Positions 34,011 to 46,021 of a stretch of DNA of 64,000 nt are shown in pieces. The stretch's first letter is position 1, and each line of letters opens with the position of its first letter. Made by a program: the position numbers and the translations under genes. The stretch is from Blasia pusilla (taxonomy: Eukaryota; Marchantiophyta; Marchantiopsida; Blasiales): assembly GCA_050084515.1 (NCBI GenBank), contig CM114274.1:25668001-25732000 (forward strand), given 5' to 3'. The notes beneath the pieces are model-generated. The model ran no database searches. It was given only the letters and a program-made list of their open reading frames with translations, and was not told where the DNA came from.

Positions 34011-36300
34011 CACGAAGTAGTAGTTCGTTGTGCATGGAATGACATCACCACTACGCGCGTCAAACGACAGAAACGGAATCCTTCGCGCCGGTCCCGGAAG
34101 CGTGACTAGGATGCCACCACAGTCAACCATGCAGGTAGCCACCTACTACGCAGTAAGACGTCTCTCCACCTCGGTCCCAGAAGAACCCTCCGGTCGACCT
34201 AGTGCGCAGTCGGATAGGCTCAAGCCACCGACCGACCACGGTAATGGGGACAGGTGAGCTAAAAGTCATGTGCGCAACCGCGGAAGCTTCCGTCCAACGG
34301 CAAAGATTAATCGGGGTTAGGTTGGAATCTCAAAGACCGAGAAAGTCGCTTAACCTGAGGTAGACTAGACCCTGCGGCCGGAGAGGACGGACGGCCATGA
34401 CGCACTGCCGGCCATCGCTGCTTGCCCGGCGCTGTAGACGAAGATTTGATCGGAAATACCAAGTCTCTGCCACGTGGGAGCTTAGGAGGCATAAACTGTA
34501 GGGATCGTTGATCTCATGGAAGCGCGGTACGGCATCCGTCTGGTCCGGCCATGAATGGATGGACGGACGGGTTGGCGGGAATCGCCACTAGACTCCCGGA
34601 GATAAATGCGGAGCACATGGACGGAGTAGCGCATCTAATTCTAATATGCTTTCTTTTTCATCTGTTATCTGTTACATACGGACGGATGTCGTACCTGCTT
34701 GAAGCGGCAGGCGGGGCGAGGGAGCCGTTGTGGCTCGCGGCCCCGTGCCTGAGTCTGAGCCCGCGTTGGCCAAAGACGATTTGTTGTGGATCGGCCTCGA
34801 GTATAAATAACAAGGAGGGCTCCCGGACCGCTTATGGTCGAGCTCATTACCTGTGGAAGTTGAGTTCCTGCGCCGTGCTCGGCAGCGTTAGGAAGTTGGA
34901 CACCTCACAGCTCCGCCTCTGATTCATTGATATCGGGTAGCGCAACTTTCGTGGTTGCAAGAGTCACCAGGCGGACCACGCGATTCTGGTCTGGCTAGTC
35001 AGCGTGCACAGAGTAATGTTGGAATTCGACCTTTTTTCGAAGTGGATTATAACGCATTTGCTTCATTGTAGGTCGATCGGATGGTGTTATGTAGCGTGTC
35101 CACTTGTACCTCTCTGTCTGCAGCTAGGTAGGTAGCTCCAGATGCACGGACTGACATATCATGACTCTCGAGTGGCATTGAGGAGGAGGCCCATAGATCT
35201 CATGATCTGATCGCCAAGGTCTCCTGTCAGCCAGCTCAAGTCCACGAGGGGCATTCACTGGCTCTAGTTGCAACACGGATCTCGCTCTGTGCAGGAGAGA
35301 GAATTACCTATATAACGACCGAGTCTGAAGTGTGAATTGTAATTCGAGGCTTCTAACTACAATGCGCTTGCGCTATAGTTCTAGAGTTTAGCAAAAATCT
35401 ATTCTATGCTTTTGCTGCCATCCTGCTCGTACAGATCTATGAAGATTAGCAGGAAACTCGATCTGGCTGCGAGTTATCATGTGTCTTCATTCTGGAAGGC
35501 GCAGTCTTCGTTGCGCTTACTAACTCTTGAGCTTTGCACCATTTGATCGACGTGTCCGGTTCGTTTCAAACCTTTCAAGTCGACTAGGAACGTGCAATCG
35601 ATAATGCTTGTAAGATCGCATGAGTTCTACCCTGTTTACTCATAGCTGTTTTGATTCGACCCCCTGGATCTGCTTTGGAAGTTCTCAGTTTTACCGCTAC
35701 AATGCACACCGCCAAGCGTCCATCGACTTCTGGCGACTGTTTTTCCATTGAGGATGGACTTCAGCCATCAAAAGCTTCTGACAGGCCCACTGGATGATGG
35801 ATCCATTGATGGGTCCGCTCATAAGCTTTTGTTGGCAGATGCCCAGGCTCTAGTGGTGAGGAGCATGTTCGGTCTCATTATCAGATCCAAGGGGATTTTC
35901 GGCCGTGGAGTTGAGATCGAGATCATAACATCTCGATCCACTACAAGGGCAAATGGCCAATCCATATCGAACCGAAGGCGAATATTTTCCAGGATTTAAA
36001 GATAATATGATTCGTTTGACATGACCCTGAGCAACTGGAAGCAATTTTGTGGTAAGACATACTCGAGAGATCGCAGGGTGTGCATGTACAAATTTACGCA
36101 GCAGGGATGGGCTTGTAGAGGTCTGTAGTATTCAATATCAAGCACTCGCTTTCAAGTGTCTTTGTGTAAGTACCTGTGTACATTTGTGCACTCTAGTGGG
36201 AAATGCTGGTACGTGTATAAATACATTACAAAATGTGGCGGGAATGGAAACATCTCTGCTGGTTACAAATTGAAACTCAAATCTGGCCGTCGGAGTTTGC
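34011..36300. other. GC-richer, single-copy-looking region without a clear protein gene
   Basis: Base composition resembles the gene regions rather than the AT-rich spacers. Short frames are present on both strands (34030-34257, 34551-34922, 35748-35999 on plus), but none is long or recognisable. It could hold a non-coding transcript, the 5' part of a gene with many short exons, or regulatory DNA. A TATA-like box lies at about 34802. Confidence 0.35.
34802..34809 (+). promoter_or_regulatory. TATA-like box
   Basis: TATAAATA in otherwise GC-rich sequence, followed by CG-containing sequence that could be a transcribed leader. Support is the motif and its composition context only. Confidence 0.3.
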
Positions 36301-38666
36301 GCCATTACTGTCTAAGAGTCTAACCGTTGTTTTAGATTTGTATGTTTTATGTTTTAACTCGATATTCGCTTATACAACCCAAATCTGATATGAAATTGCC
36401 TCTATTGGCCAAAAGAATGCTCTTGACTATATTTTGAGATGACCGAAACTCCGGATAGCTTACAGGGTGGGAAAAAGCCTCCTCCTTTCGTACTTCCCTA
36501 CAGAAACGTTAGATAAAGTTCCATAGTGATGTACCGGCTTTGATGAGAGAAACCGGCGGAACTTCTCATAAAAGCTCTAAGTCTATGTATATCCAGAACT
36601 TCTCATCAGTCTGAGATGGGCAGGTATGGGAGAAGATATCTGAAAATTTTGAAGCAATAATATCCATAATCATATATGATGCGCAATCTAAATTAGCCCT
36701 CGACATGATTCTTTACAAATTCTAATGTTTAAATTTTAATTTTATGTTTCATAAATCCGAAAATGTCTGAAAATTCTACACTAATAATGTAAATGTAAAA
36801 ATCTGTATGCATTTAGTAATATTCTTAAATAAATGTAGAAAATTCTTTAAAAAAAAATCCTTAAAAGAGCGAATATTTATAATTTTTACAATAAATCATG
36901 TATATTATGAATAATATCTATAATAATCGATGCATACATTTCCCTCTTGAAATATTAGTAATAATTATACATGTATTATAGAAAGAATGGGAAGGAGAGT
37001 GACATTGAAACATGATGTGCCAATAGAATGTTCCCAATATTCTTAAATAGATATGAAATTTAATAGGCAAGTATTAGGAGAAACACTTATTTCTCTATTT
37101 AGATGAAAAATAAGAAAATAATGTAGTTCCTCTCTTAAATTTAGTGAGCAACAAAAAATATGAGACATTGTAAAAATCAAAGTGAAATAATTTTAATTAA
37201 TATAATTTAGATAAAATAAATAAATTTAAAAATAGGAAAAATATCCTTGGAATACAATTAATAATTTCACTTCATTGAATGAAAAAGAAAAAATAAAATT
37301 CCATTGAAGCAATAATTATGAAACCCTAAACGCAAATTGCATATGACTAAATATGATAGAAATTAAAAATTATTCCTATATTGTAATATGTGATAATTTT
37401 GTTCATGACACGTAACCCTAAACGTAATTCTGTTCGTGACCCTAACTTACTCCAAGATTGCAATAATGAAATTTAGAAATTGATCTTAAAAGTTGATCCC
37501 CTCCAAGTCCTTGAAATTACTTGTCCGTGTATTAATCGATATCATTCCAATAGTGCAGTTGCTTTTGTATAATGCAATTTACACATACTCTCCTCACTAG
37601 ACTTGGGCCTTGGTTGGGTTTTCTTGGTTAGGTGTTTATTCTTTCTTTCAATCACTCCTTTCATAAATTCATTTTGGAGTAAATGGAACAAAACATTAAA
37701 CCCTTCAAAATGAATTTAATTATATGAAAGAAGTTAGAATCTTATGATTGAAGATAACATGAAAATTTTCTTAATTTTGACCGTAACACATTAGATGGTA
37801 AGAATATCTTACAAATTCCTAAAATCTCTAACTATTCTATGTCATGTTAGTGAACCATTATTTAATAATTGGAATGATAGGATTTAATGCTATTGATTCA
37901 ATGCATTAATCTTTAACAATGGTACTTTGGCTCTTCAACTCCATGATATTTTTATGATCATATTGTTCATGGCTAACACTTCCTCATTACTTAAAAGAAT
38001 TAATTTATTATACTCTCAAATTTTAGCTACGATGTCATTCGATTTTTAAATAATTATTGGCATGAAAACCTTTAAACCTCTAATCCAATAATTGTAATCT
38101 GAACTAATTACTCAATGGTTTTGACAATGGGTATTTCCTCTACCACAAAGGTTACTGGTCTATAGGTCCTTATTATGCACAAGACTAGTAATGAAGCTGT
38201 CCACAAAATTTGTAAAATTTTCCTTGCTTAATTTATTACTAATTTTTTTCTTCTTTTCTACTTCCACGTGTCCATAAAATAGGTGTTGAAAAATCAAGAC
38301 CTTCTTTCCTTAATGGTATAAGATTTGATTGGTGTATTGAAAATAAGATTATGGTTGCTTTTAAAAAATAACTTTGATTTTTTGTCCTTGCCTTTTGATC
38401 TTGATGGAATTCTACTTTCCACAACCATAATGTCTATTTGATTTTTTCCTACTTGATATTGAAGTTCCTATAGATCATGAACCATGTAACGAGGAATAAA
38501 AACTAGAAACATATCCATTTCCGAAAAATTTGAAATGCATCTCTACAAAATATAAATATTTATTAGGGCTTATACTTCAAGTGTGATCATAGTTATAAAA
38601 TCATGATCATCTATAATTACTTCACTAATCCTTAACTTATAAAACATCATTCTAATATTAAATATA
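36301..38666. other. AT-rich spacer, no gene seen
   Basis: Strongly AT-rich from about 36650 onward; only short frames. Confidence 0.55.
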
Positions 38667-38843
38667 CTAGTGTACAACCCGCTCTATGCACGGGAGTGAA
38701 GGGACTAATAATATTGTACACAAATTCAAAATTTTTTCTTGTTGTCGGTCGTATAAGAGATATTTTTTTTGCTTACGAGTTGCCACGTGTCAAGCAAAAG
38801 GGTGTTTGAAAATCAAGAAGGCATTCTCCCATAATAATGTAGA
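38667..38843 (-). mobile_element. Non-autonomous Helitron, 177 bp, minus orientation
   Basis: On the minus strand it starts TCTACATTATTATGGGAG after A and ends CTAG before T at 38667. The body matches the other copies (GTTTGACACGTGGC-like segment and GTGCATAGAGCGGG near the 3' end). Confidence 0.78.
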
Positions 38844-39207
38844 TAATCAATTCTATTTTCATATGCTTTCCCAATCTTATTTTGCTACCATGCATGAGGA
38901 TTTATTACAAATATTGCTATTTGGACATATATTCATCTAGATGGTGACAGAAGGTGGTTTTGTGCATAGGATATTAGAAATAAAATACCTATCCAAACTG
39001 AGTTTTCTATTTTAGTGGATTTGAATTTTGATCTAATAGTTTAGTAGCAAAACTCCAAATAGATATGGAAATTCATTTCAAAAGGTATTTCTAAAAGATA
39101 AAAGAGTTAAGATCTGTTGATATTAATCATCGTGTAAATCTCTCACTCCCACATAGATTGCACAATAAGACTACTGCAATGAATAACCAACGGCAAATAT
39201 GGCTTGC
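38844..39207. other. AT-rich spacer, no gene seen
   Basis: Short AT-rich stretch between a Helitron and a hAT element; nothing recognised. Confidence 0.5.
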
Positions 39208-39215
39208 CATTTCTA

Positions 39216-39423
39216 CAAGGTTGCACGGAAGCGGACAAGCCAGTCCATGGCATAGATATGCCACTTGGGTACGTGTGGCCCACTTCCGAGATTTTCCCCG
39301 GAGCTCGCCAAGACCGTAAAGGCACCCGGGTTGGCCGAGCCCGCATCGGTTATGTGGCCTGCGACCAAGCCTACGCACTCGGGTGCGAGCTGCGGGTACT
39401 CGAGATGTCCGTGTGCAACCCTG
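39216..39423. mobile_element. hAT-type MITE, 208 bp, with exact 8-bp target duplication
   Basis: Exact CATTTCTA repeats at 39208-39215 and 39424-39431. Ends are CAAGGTTGCACGG and, inverted, CAGGGTTGCACACGG. This is the copy that defines the family best, and its CAGGGTTG terminus is typical of hAT elements. Confidence 0.88.
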
Positions 39424-39431
39424 CATTTCTA

Positions 39432-42322
39432 CCCACGGAAATAGTTGTGACTCCTAATAAAACACTAGGCCTAAAACAATCTATGTCATACTTGTGAGTA
39501 TGTTCTCATCCAAATTGCAAGACCATAGAAAGGGGCAATAGTTAAGGCCCACATCAACTACTATTCTAAATGCTCCTCTTACTAGCATAGGGATTCCTTT
39601 TTGGGAATTTGTTCCACTAAAGAAGAGAAAGAAAGGTCCTTCAAAAAGTAATAGGTTTACTCTTGTTAAGATTAGAATTGAACTTAGAACATGTTTAAAT
39701 AAGACTAGAACTCATGTGGACGTCCTTATTGGAAAATGATCCTCTCGACATCCTTATTGTAAAATGAATAGAATTCAAAATGTTAAAAGAGTCCGAAATA
39801 GAAGTTGAGATCGAAAGAATATTTGAATTGACTAAGATTTTATTTATTGATGCTTAATATGGAAATTCCGGAAAAAAAAGAGTGTGAAACCCACGATTTG
39901 AATAAAGCAACGCCGTAACTAGTCGCTTTCGCGGGTGGCGATTGGGCGTACGGACGGGCATTTTGAACCCACGATATTCCAAGACGGGCCGAGGCTGGTG
40001 AGCAGCAGATGATTCGTTCCTTCGCTCGCCTGTGTCATTCACAGTTTCGCACATCTCGCGCCTGAGGCGCTGGAAAGGAGGCGCTGAAGGAGGAGAGTCG
40101 TGACGTTCAGCGGGCTGGGGACTCGGGAGGAGGAACTCCGGACACGGTGAGCGCACGTGGTTTCGTCTGTAAAGCTCTCAAGGTTTGCAGATGGATCCAC
40201 GTGCGTTAAACTGGCGTCCCCCGTCGGTCAGAACTGGCGTTGCCGATCGTAGAGAGCAGGTGCCATGGCGATCTCGCGTCGCGTCGTTCGAATTGCTGCA
40301 CTGCAAAGTGGCCAGATCCAATGAGAACGGGTGAAGTGTGAGTGGACGCTGGAATGTCTGTTGAGTGGATTCTGTATCTGTATTGATTCCGGCCTCGTAG
40401 GTCTCGTGAGCCACAAGACATGGCAGGGATTTAGGCTTCGTGGAAACGCCATTGAAGTTCGTGGCGTCCGGATGGAATCTGAGGGAACGACCGATGATGT
40501 GATAGACCTTCTTGGAAGGTTTATGAGCGCTCATCGCATTGGTAATCGTCATCGTACATCACAATGATCCAAGTCGTAAGTCAGATGAACTCGCTTTTTG
40601 CGCACTGCCAACTGGAAGGTCGATCGGCAGTAATATAGAAAGAAAAAAAGACAGACAGACAGCTGCTTGCTTACTCTGGGGATTCAATCCCAGGCTGTCC
40701 GGATCCAGGCATTGATGGGATCGATCGCCACAAGTCACATATGATTTTTGGCTGGAGTAACCATATCAGTAGTCACGAAATATTCGATTCATGAAAGGAA
40801 AGCATCCAGTTGCGTCGGTAAATCTTCCTTTACTCTCTTGCAGTCTTCTTCGATCCGGACTCTATCACGCAATGCCATCGCTTTAGCTTTTCAAGCTCTT
40901 AGAGCTTGAATTAAACGAGCGTGAGATGTAGCTAGACAGCTCCTTGGTGGATGTGTATATCTTATGTATAATGCTCTGCTTCTGTCCATGTTACCTTGCT
41001 ACACGCCCGGTAAAGATCAAAAGGCTTCCGAATACCCGGGTTAGGATATCTGCATCAGGTTGTGTACCGGTGCCAGTTGCTAGTGCCATTAAGAAAGGAA
41101 ATTGTGCTCCTGTTAGCTTCGAAATTTGGAACACTAATCAGAACAGCGTGGGCCCTTCCATCGCGACCTTGATGGTCATCGATTGCACACAATTTTCTCT
41201 TCACCCCCACGAGATATTCTGCAAGACTCGTGAAATCGAGCTCCTCATACAAGCACGAAATGAAGGGAATCGAAGAAATCATTTAACATCTAGAAAGTCG
41301 ACAGGATCTGCCACCGTTTCAAAGCATTTGACGCTATCAAACTGCATTTGGAATAGTTAGGCCTGGTTCATAAGTTGAACGTCTGAGAACACTGAAGGTG
41401 AGCAGTCGTTGGACCAGGTAGGACTCGGAGGACAATTCAAGTGTTTTGGTACTACGTCCTTGTACCCCCTGATAGCTCCGGTTGGAGTAGAATCCTGTCC
41501 AATGCCAGTTTTAGGAGTAGAAGTCTACAGGAGCACAGCCTGTGAAACAACTTCAGATTAATTTTCACACTCTTCATGTACATATGGTCACGAGTTTGTT
41601 AGATTTAGGACCGTCATGATCAACATGGTCATGTTCGGGATCCCTCGCTGGCCTGCCGAGGAATGCGGCATTCTACGCGAAAAAGTTGAGGTTACGCGCC
41701 GCACCATCTTACGACCTGCGTTTCATGAGTCCTGGTACGTAGGCAGCGCGTGCACGGTCATGGTCACGCGGGGGTTTCCATCGATACAGTTTGATCTGTG
41801 CATGATCTTGAAGACCCGGAACTGACGGACCATGAACATCTTGCAAAGCGCTGTTCCCGGCCACGTCCTGTTGTGGAATGGGAATGCCTAAGCCCGTCGA
41901 ACATATGCCCGAATCTCAAAATCACATTCGTCGATCCGGGTCGCTAGAGCTGGTTATGAACTCTAGATTTGCACGTAAAGTTCACCTTAAATACAAGCTT
42001 AGCTGATTTACAGGGCCCAGATCATCGATTCAGGACCGATTGAAGTCTCGCTGTCAGGTGTGAATTCAATTGTGTGGTGACTAACTTCACCCTGCGCAGC
42101 CGATTTCCCGATGAACGGGGCTCGAGCTACTTCAAACATATTCAAAGAAAGAGTAAACAAGTGCTCGGATTCTTGGACAACTTTCTGGAGAATTCATCAC
42201 AACTATGAGATCATAAAGACAAGGAGTTACCGAGGGACTTGTTCACCGCTTACATGTAGTCTCACAGGTTCTACCGGTTCAACTCTCGTGTCTTCAACGT
42301 TTATTCAGTTGGCCTTCGTAAC
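39432..42322. other. Region upstream of the membrane-protein ORF
   Basis: AT-rich to about 39880, then GC-richer to 42322. Frames at 40156-39854 (minus), 40552-40178 (minus) and 40944-41360 (plus) are unassigned and lack family features. A 10-bp-arm inverted repeat lies at 40890-40910. The GC-richer part could hold untranslated exons and the promoter of the gene at 42323. Confidence 0.4.
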
Positions 42323-43600
42323 ATGGATACCGGGAAGGGAGCCGCAGCTCTCAAAGTGGATGTGCGGGACATGTCGATGGCAGACTTCTGCCGGAAAGCG
42401 AACCTCGTTCTTCTGTGTCAGTGGGGGACCATGACACACACCCAGGGCGCTAGGAGACCGAGGTCCTGGCTCGCATCCATTCTCATGTTTGTATATGTGG
42501 CGATGTCACTGGTTTGGCTTGGGGTACTCGTCGGGCTTTTCGCGACCTTATTTCTCAAATGTCTTCATCTGCAGATCTCGTATTACATGCACGGGCAAAG
42601 GGGCATGAGCAGCAATGGAGAGTCTAACCCTATAGAACTTGCAACGGCCAAGGGTTTAGAATCGAGACAGGCCGATCCGAAAGACTTGATACTTGAAGCA
42701 GCTATGTTGTACGAATCAGATCCTGCGTTTTTCGCCGCGGGTGCTATCACCGGTATGCTGGTCGTGGAAGGCCTTCGTCTGGTGCTGCTCATGCACACCA
42801 GAGAGCTATTCGCATTTCGGGTCTGGGGCGATTTGGTGGTCTGCCTAACTGCTCATTTCTTGCTCCGATATGTGCTCCCCGGTTTCAAATTCCTTGGCTG
42901 TTTCATCTGCTCAATGTCCGCTGTATACTACTTAGGCTTTTTTGTGGATATCTTTGTCTTGGAGATGTGGTCCCCGTTCATGAAGCTTACTGTGACCGAT
43001 CCGGATTTGTTATTTACAATCTTGTGTTGCAGCGCTTTGGTATGCGGTGCCATGATCGTCACCTACCCTAAGATCCATCGCACCAACTCCTTGTTCAAGC
43101 ACCACTACACATCAGTTCTGAGCAGGGCAATGAAAGCTCTTCTCCTCTGCGTGAATTTGGGAGTTCTCTTCGTCTGCTCAATCATGTTCACATTCTGCGC
43201 CTCCTGCGTCTTCATAGATTTGGAGCTGTTCATATATGTCGATCTAGGTCCGCTGCTCAATCACTGGTGGAGCAATCGTTCCACTCAATTGGTTCCCGAT
43301 CTGCGACCGTTCGCTCAGGCGCTGATTCCGACACTCGTGCCACCTCTGTCGCTTGCAGCGCTTAGGACGAATCTCATTTTCGGTCTCAAGGACTGCACGA
43401 CTTTTGTTGTCTGCGACTTACTCAGACAGGCACGGAGCTTTCTTCTCAGATGCTGTAAACTGTGGCAAACTCTCTTTGAAGCTGTCCCGGCCTTCGTTCT
43501 TGCTCGCTTCTTTCTAGCCAAAGATAGCTCGAGGGCCTCGACATCTTCCAGACTGACAGCGTGCGACCTAGAGAATACACGGAATGGAGCCGAGCAATGA
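42323..43600 (+). CDS. Multi-pass membrane protein of unknown family
   Basis: A single uninterrupted 425-codon frame, by far the longest in the window outside transposons. About six or seven hydrophobic segments can be seen, near residues 50-78, 137-157, 171-187, 189-214, 228-247, 271-300 and perhaps 330-355. A soluble loop rich in charged residues lies between the first and second (residues 90-135). The C-terminal 70 residues are Arg- and Cys-rich (LLRCCKLW) and end in a polar Ser/Thr tail. The N-terminal 45 residues have no signal peptide. I do not recognise the family; it does not clearly match plant DUF3537 or other receptor-like families I can recall. There is no transposon signature nearby, and the codons are not AT-biased like the spacers. 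The ATG at 42323 could be preceded by untranslated exons. Confidence 0.7.
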   Translation: MDTGKGAAALKVDVRDMSMADFCRKANLVLLCQWGTMTHTQGARRPRSWLASILMFVYVAMSLVWLGVLVGLFATLFLKCLHLQISYYMHGQRGMSSNGESNPIELATAKGLESRQADPKDLILEAAMLYESDPAFFAAGAITGMLVVEGLRLVLLMHTRELFAFRVWGDLVVCLTAHFLLRYVLPGFKFLGCFICSMSAVYYLGFFVDIFVLEMWSPFMKLTVTDPDLLFTILCCSALVCGAMIVTYPKIHRTNSLFKHHYTSVLSRAMKALLLCVNLGVLFVCSIMFTFCASCVFIDLELFIYVDLGPLLNHWWSNRSTQLVPDLRPFAQALIPTLVPPLSLAALRTNLIFGLKDCTTFVVCDLLRQARSFLLRCCKLWQTLFEAVPAFVLARFFLAKDSSRASTSSRLTACDLENTRNGAEQ

Positions 43601-44467
43601 ACCGGACTCCATGAGTCTTCTCTTCTAGATCTTGATCAATACTTCTAAGTAATAAGACCAGCCCTGGCGAGCGATGATGTATCCACAGATCACATTGGGC
43701 CATGACGAATGCGGAGGTCTGAAAATTCTATCTAGGATCGTAGAATTCAGAGCGCTACACACGAATACAAGTTAACATTTACACATGTATATGGATGGAT
43801 GGATGGATCCTCAGCAATCCCTGTCAGAGACTTAGAATTAGAATTACGTTGTACATCAGATGCCCAAAACTCTTTCTCTTCTCGAGCTCGTCGGGGATTG
43901 CCGACACCGCTGACATTGAAAATCATCTGAGAACGCACGTCGACAGATCGTCCAGAAGTAGGTATATCCACATTCGACGCAACGTCCTAACTCCCATAAT
44001 TCGTCGCACACGTCGAGGGAAAGCAAAGATTGCAATCTCTAATACACCACATAATGAAGGAAAGTTTCATTTTTTGTGGCAATCTTTATGAATCAAAGCC
44101 GTTTCATGTGTTTGGTATCATTTTTTGGGATACGTCAAATCATTTCTTCAAATTTATTTAAGAGATGAGAAATTTAGCATATACTGAGTTCGTCCAAGTC
44201 CTCTTTATGCATGTGCGTGTCATGATGTGGTACACAAAGTGATTATTTCATAAATAAACCCTAATCTACATAATGTACTACTTTATCTTGTACCAATTTA
44301 AAACAAGATTGTGATAGATGTTAATGCACACACACAATTTAAATGAAGTGTGTGATGCCCTTGTGAGGAGAAAATTTTGTTTTCCTTTCCATCTTTTGTT
44401 TACACCTTAAATTTGACACTTGTCAAAAGCATGAGAGGTTTGAAAGGATAGATGCCAACATCATAGG
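43601..44467. other. Spacer downstream of the membrane-protein ORF
   Basis: GC-richer to about 44040, then AT-rich. A short ATGG tetranucleotide run lies at 43790-43806. No gene is supported. Confidence 0.5.
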
Positions 44468-44733
44468 CATGGTTGCACGGAAGCGGACTAGTCTGTCCAT
44501 GGGATTGACATGTCGGACATGTTGATGGACATACCCGGCCCGCACACGTCCGTACCTGTTGCATGACATGCAGCCTCGTCGCGGAGCGGGTTGGGCCCGT
44601 ACCCAGCCCGCCGCAAAAATTTTTCCGTCGAATCGAAGTTGGGTTCAGCTAACCAAGTTTAGCGGGCCTTTAGCCTGCACCGAGCCCGCCCCACGCCAGG
44701 GCGGGCTCGTGCATAGCACGGGCACCTTACTAG
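44468..44733 (+). mobile_element. hAT-type MITE fused to a Helitron 3' end
   Basis: Starts CATGGTTGCACGG with the family interior (TGTCCATGGGA, GGCCCGC). No right terminal repeat or target duplication is found. Instead the sequence runs into GTGCATAGCACGGGCACC and CTAG at 44730-44733, a Helitron 3' terminus. One reading is a MITE inserted in, or captured by, a Helitron whose 5' end is further left and not located. Confidence 0.55.
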
Positions 44734-44735
44734 TA

Positions 44736-44946
44736 TCTATGTTATTATTGGAGAATGCCTTCTTGATTTGCGAACACCTCTTTGTTTGACACATGGCATC
44801 TAGGTAGCAAGAAAATGTTTCACATGGTACGGGCCAAAAAAAGAGTTTGAATTTGTGTATAGCATCATTATTCCCTTCACGGGGTACTAGCAAAAGCTCC
44901 TCAAACAATTTTTTATTTCCAGTGCATCGTGCGGGCACTTTACTAG
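44736..44946 (+). mobile_element. Non-autonomous Helitron, 211 bp
   Basis: Begins TCTATGTTATTATTGGAG after A44735 and ends CTAG at 44946 before T. Its 5' end is only two bases from the CTAG|T terminus of the preceding Helitron-like unit, giving a tail-to-head tandem. Confidence 0.82.
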
Positions 44947-46021
44947 TCCTCTCTTAATAACATAGATATTATTATATTTACTAAAATTTTAATTATATAT
45001 TGTGAAAATTTAAGAGATTGTGTGATTTACATCGTAGATTCTGCTTTGTCTAACAATAATTTTATCCTCGATTCCTCAACCATCTAAATTCATTCTAGAT
45101 GGATCCCACTTCTCTTATAATGGCTCTTATCATAATACTTTCATTTTGTTACCCTTCATTATATTAAATTTTCTACTTGTCGTGAATGGCATGCCTACGT
45201 ATGGTTTATGAACATGGAGTTAGATAATACATCTCCTCGCTTCTTTGGTTTTACATAATCTCCTTCAATCATAACCTTTCCCTTGGCTTCCCTTCCCATC
45301 TTAGATCTTTTCATTTTCTTCTTAACATATATAAACCCATTGCACTCTCTACATTTCTTCCCTATCCTCCTCTTATCCCTCTCCATATGTTCCCACTCAT
45401 CGTAATCTTTTTCCACATAGTTATTCATCATCTCCTCATTCACTTCATCCATTGTCCATCTTTACCCTTTTAACCCTCCTTCTTCTACTTTAGTGTCTAA
45501 AGTTTCTTGCATACCTAGTGGTAAAGAGTTAGCTCCTAGTATAAGGATAAAAAAGCAATAGCGATGTTATGAATCCATGCATAAGCATTCAATCTCTAAC
45601 CAATACCCCCTCCTATTAAGAAAATATGATCACTCCAACAACTACTTAGATATAGTTGAGCCAAATTGATCTCCTTCACTCTTTCCATCTCAATATAAAA
45701 CGAGGGAGATCCTTGTTTTAGATTTGGTCTCTTAATCTAGGATAAGGGTGTCCCTCATCGTAGACTCTACCATGCATGCCTTTTGCTCTTCACTTGGTCA
45801 TCCAACAAGGCCCCATCTCCAATGGTTCCTTGTCCCAACATTTACTTTGAGCATAAGCCTTACCCATGGTTGAATGGAAATGGACATGCCCAACGCTATC
45901 GTATAGTTAAATGATTTGATTAACTAAAATTCGCTTGGCAGATGATGTCGAGTTGAGCTCAACTTTGCTATCTTCAAGCTTCAATATATACATGCATTTC
46001 GAATAATACCCCGGGCCTACT
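44947..46021. other. AT-rich spacer, no gene seen
   Basis: A minus-strand frame at 45452-45195 (85 codons, Lys/Glu-rich) is open but looks like low-complexity sequence, not a gene. The right edge is the terminus of the chromovirus LTR. Confidence 0.5.

Noticed and set aside
40660-40710. tRNA-like T arm around GGGATTCAATCCC
   Set aside because: The loop does not start with TTC in the right place and no acceptor, D or anticodon arm fits around it.
40944-41360. Plus-strand ORF of 138 codons
   Set aside because: No family, no consistent splice context; could be chance in GC-richer DNA.
45195-45452. 85-codon Lys/Glu-rich minus ORF
   Set aside because: Low-complexity translation in AT-rich spacer with no supporting context.
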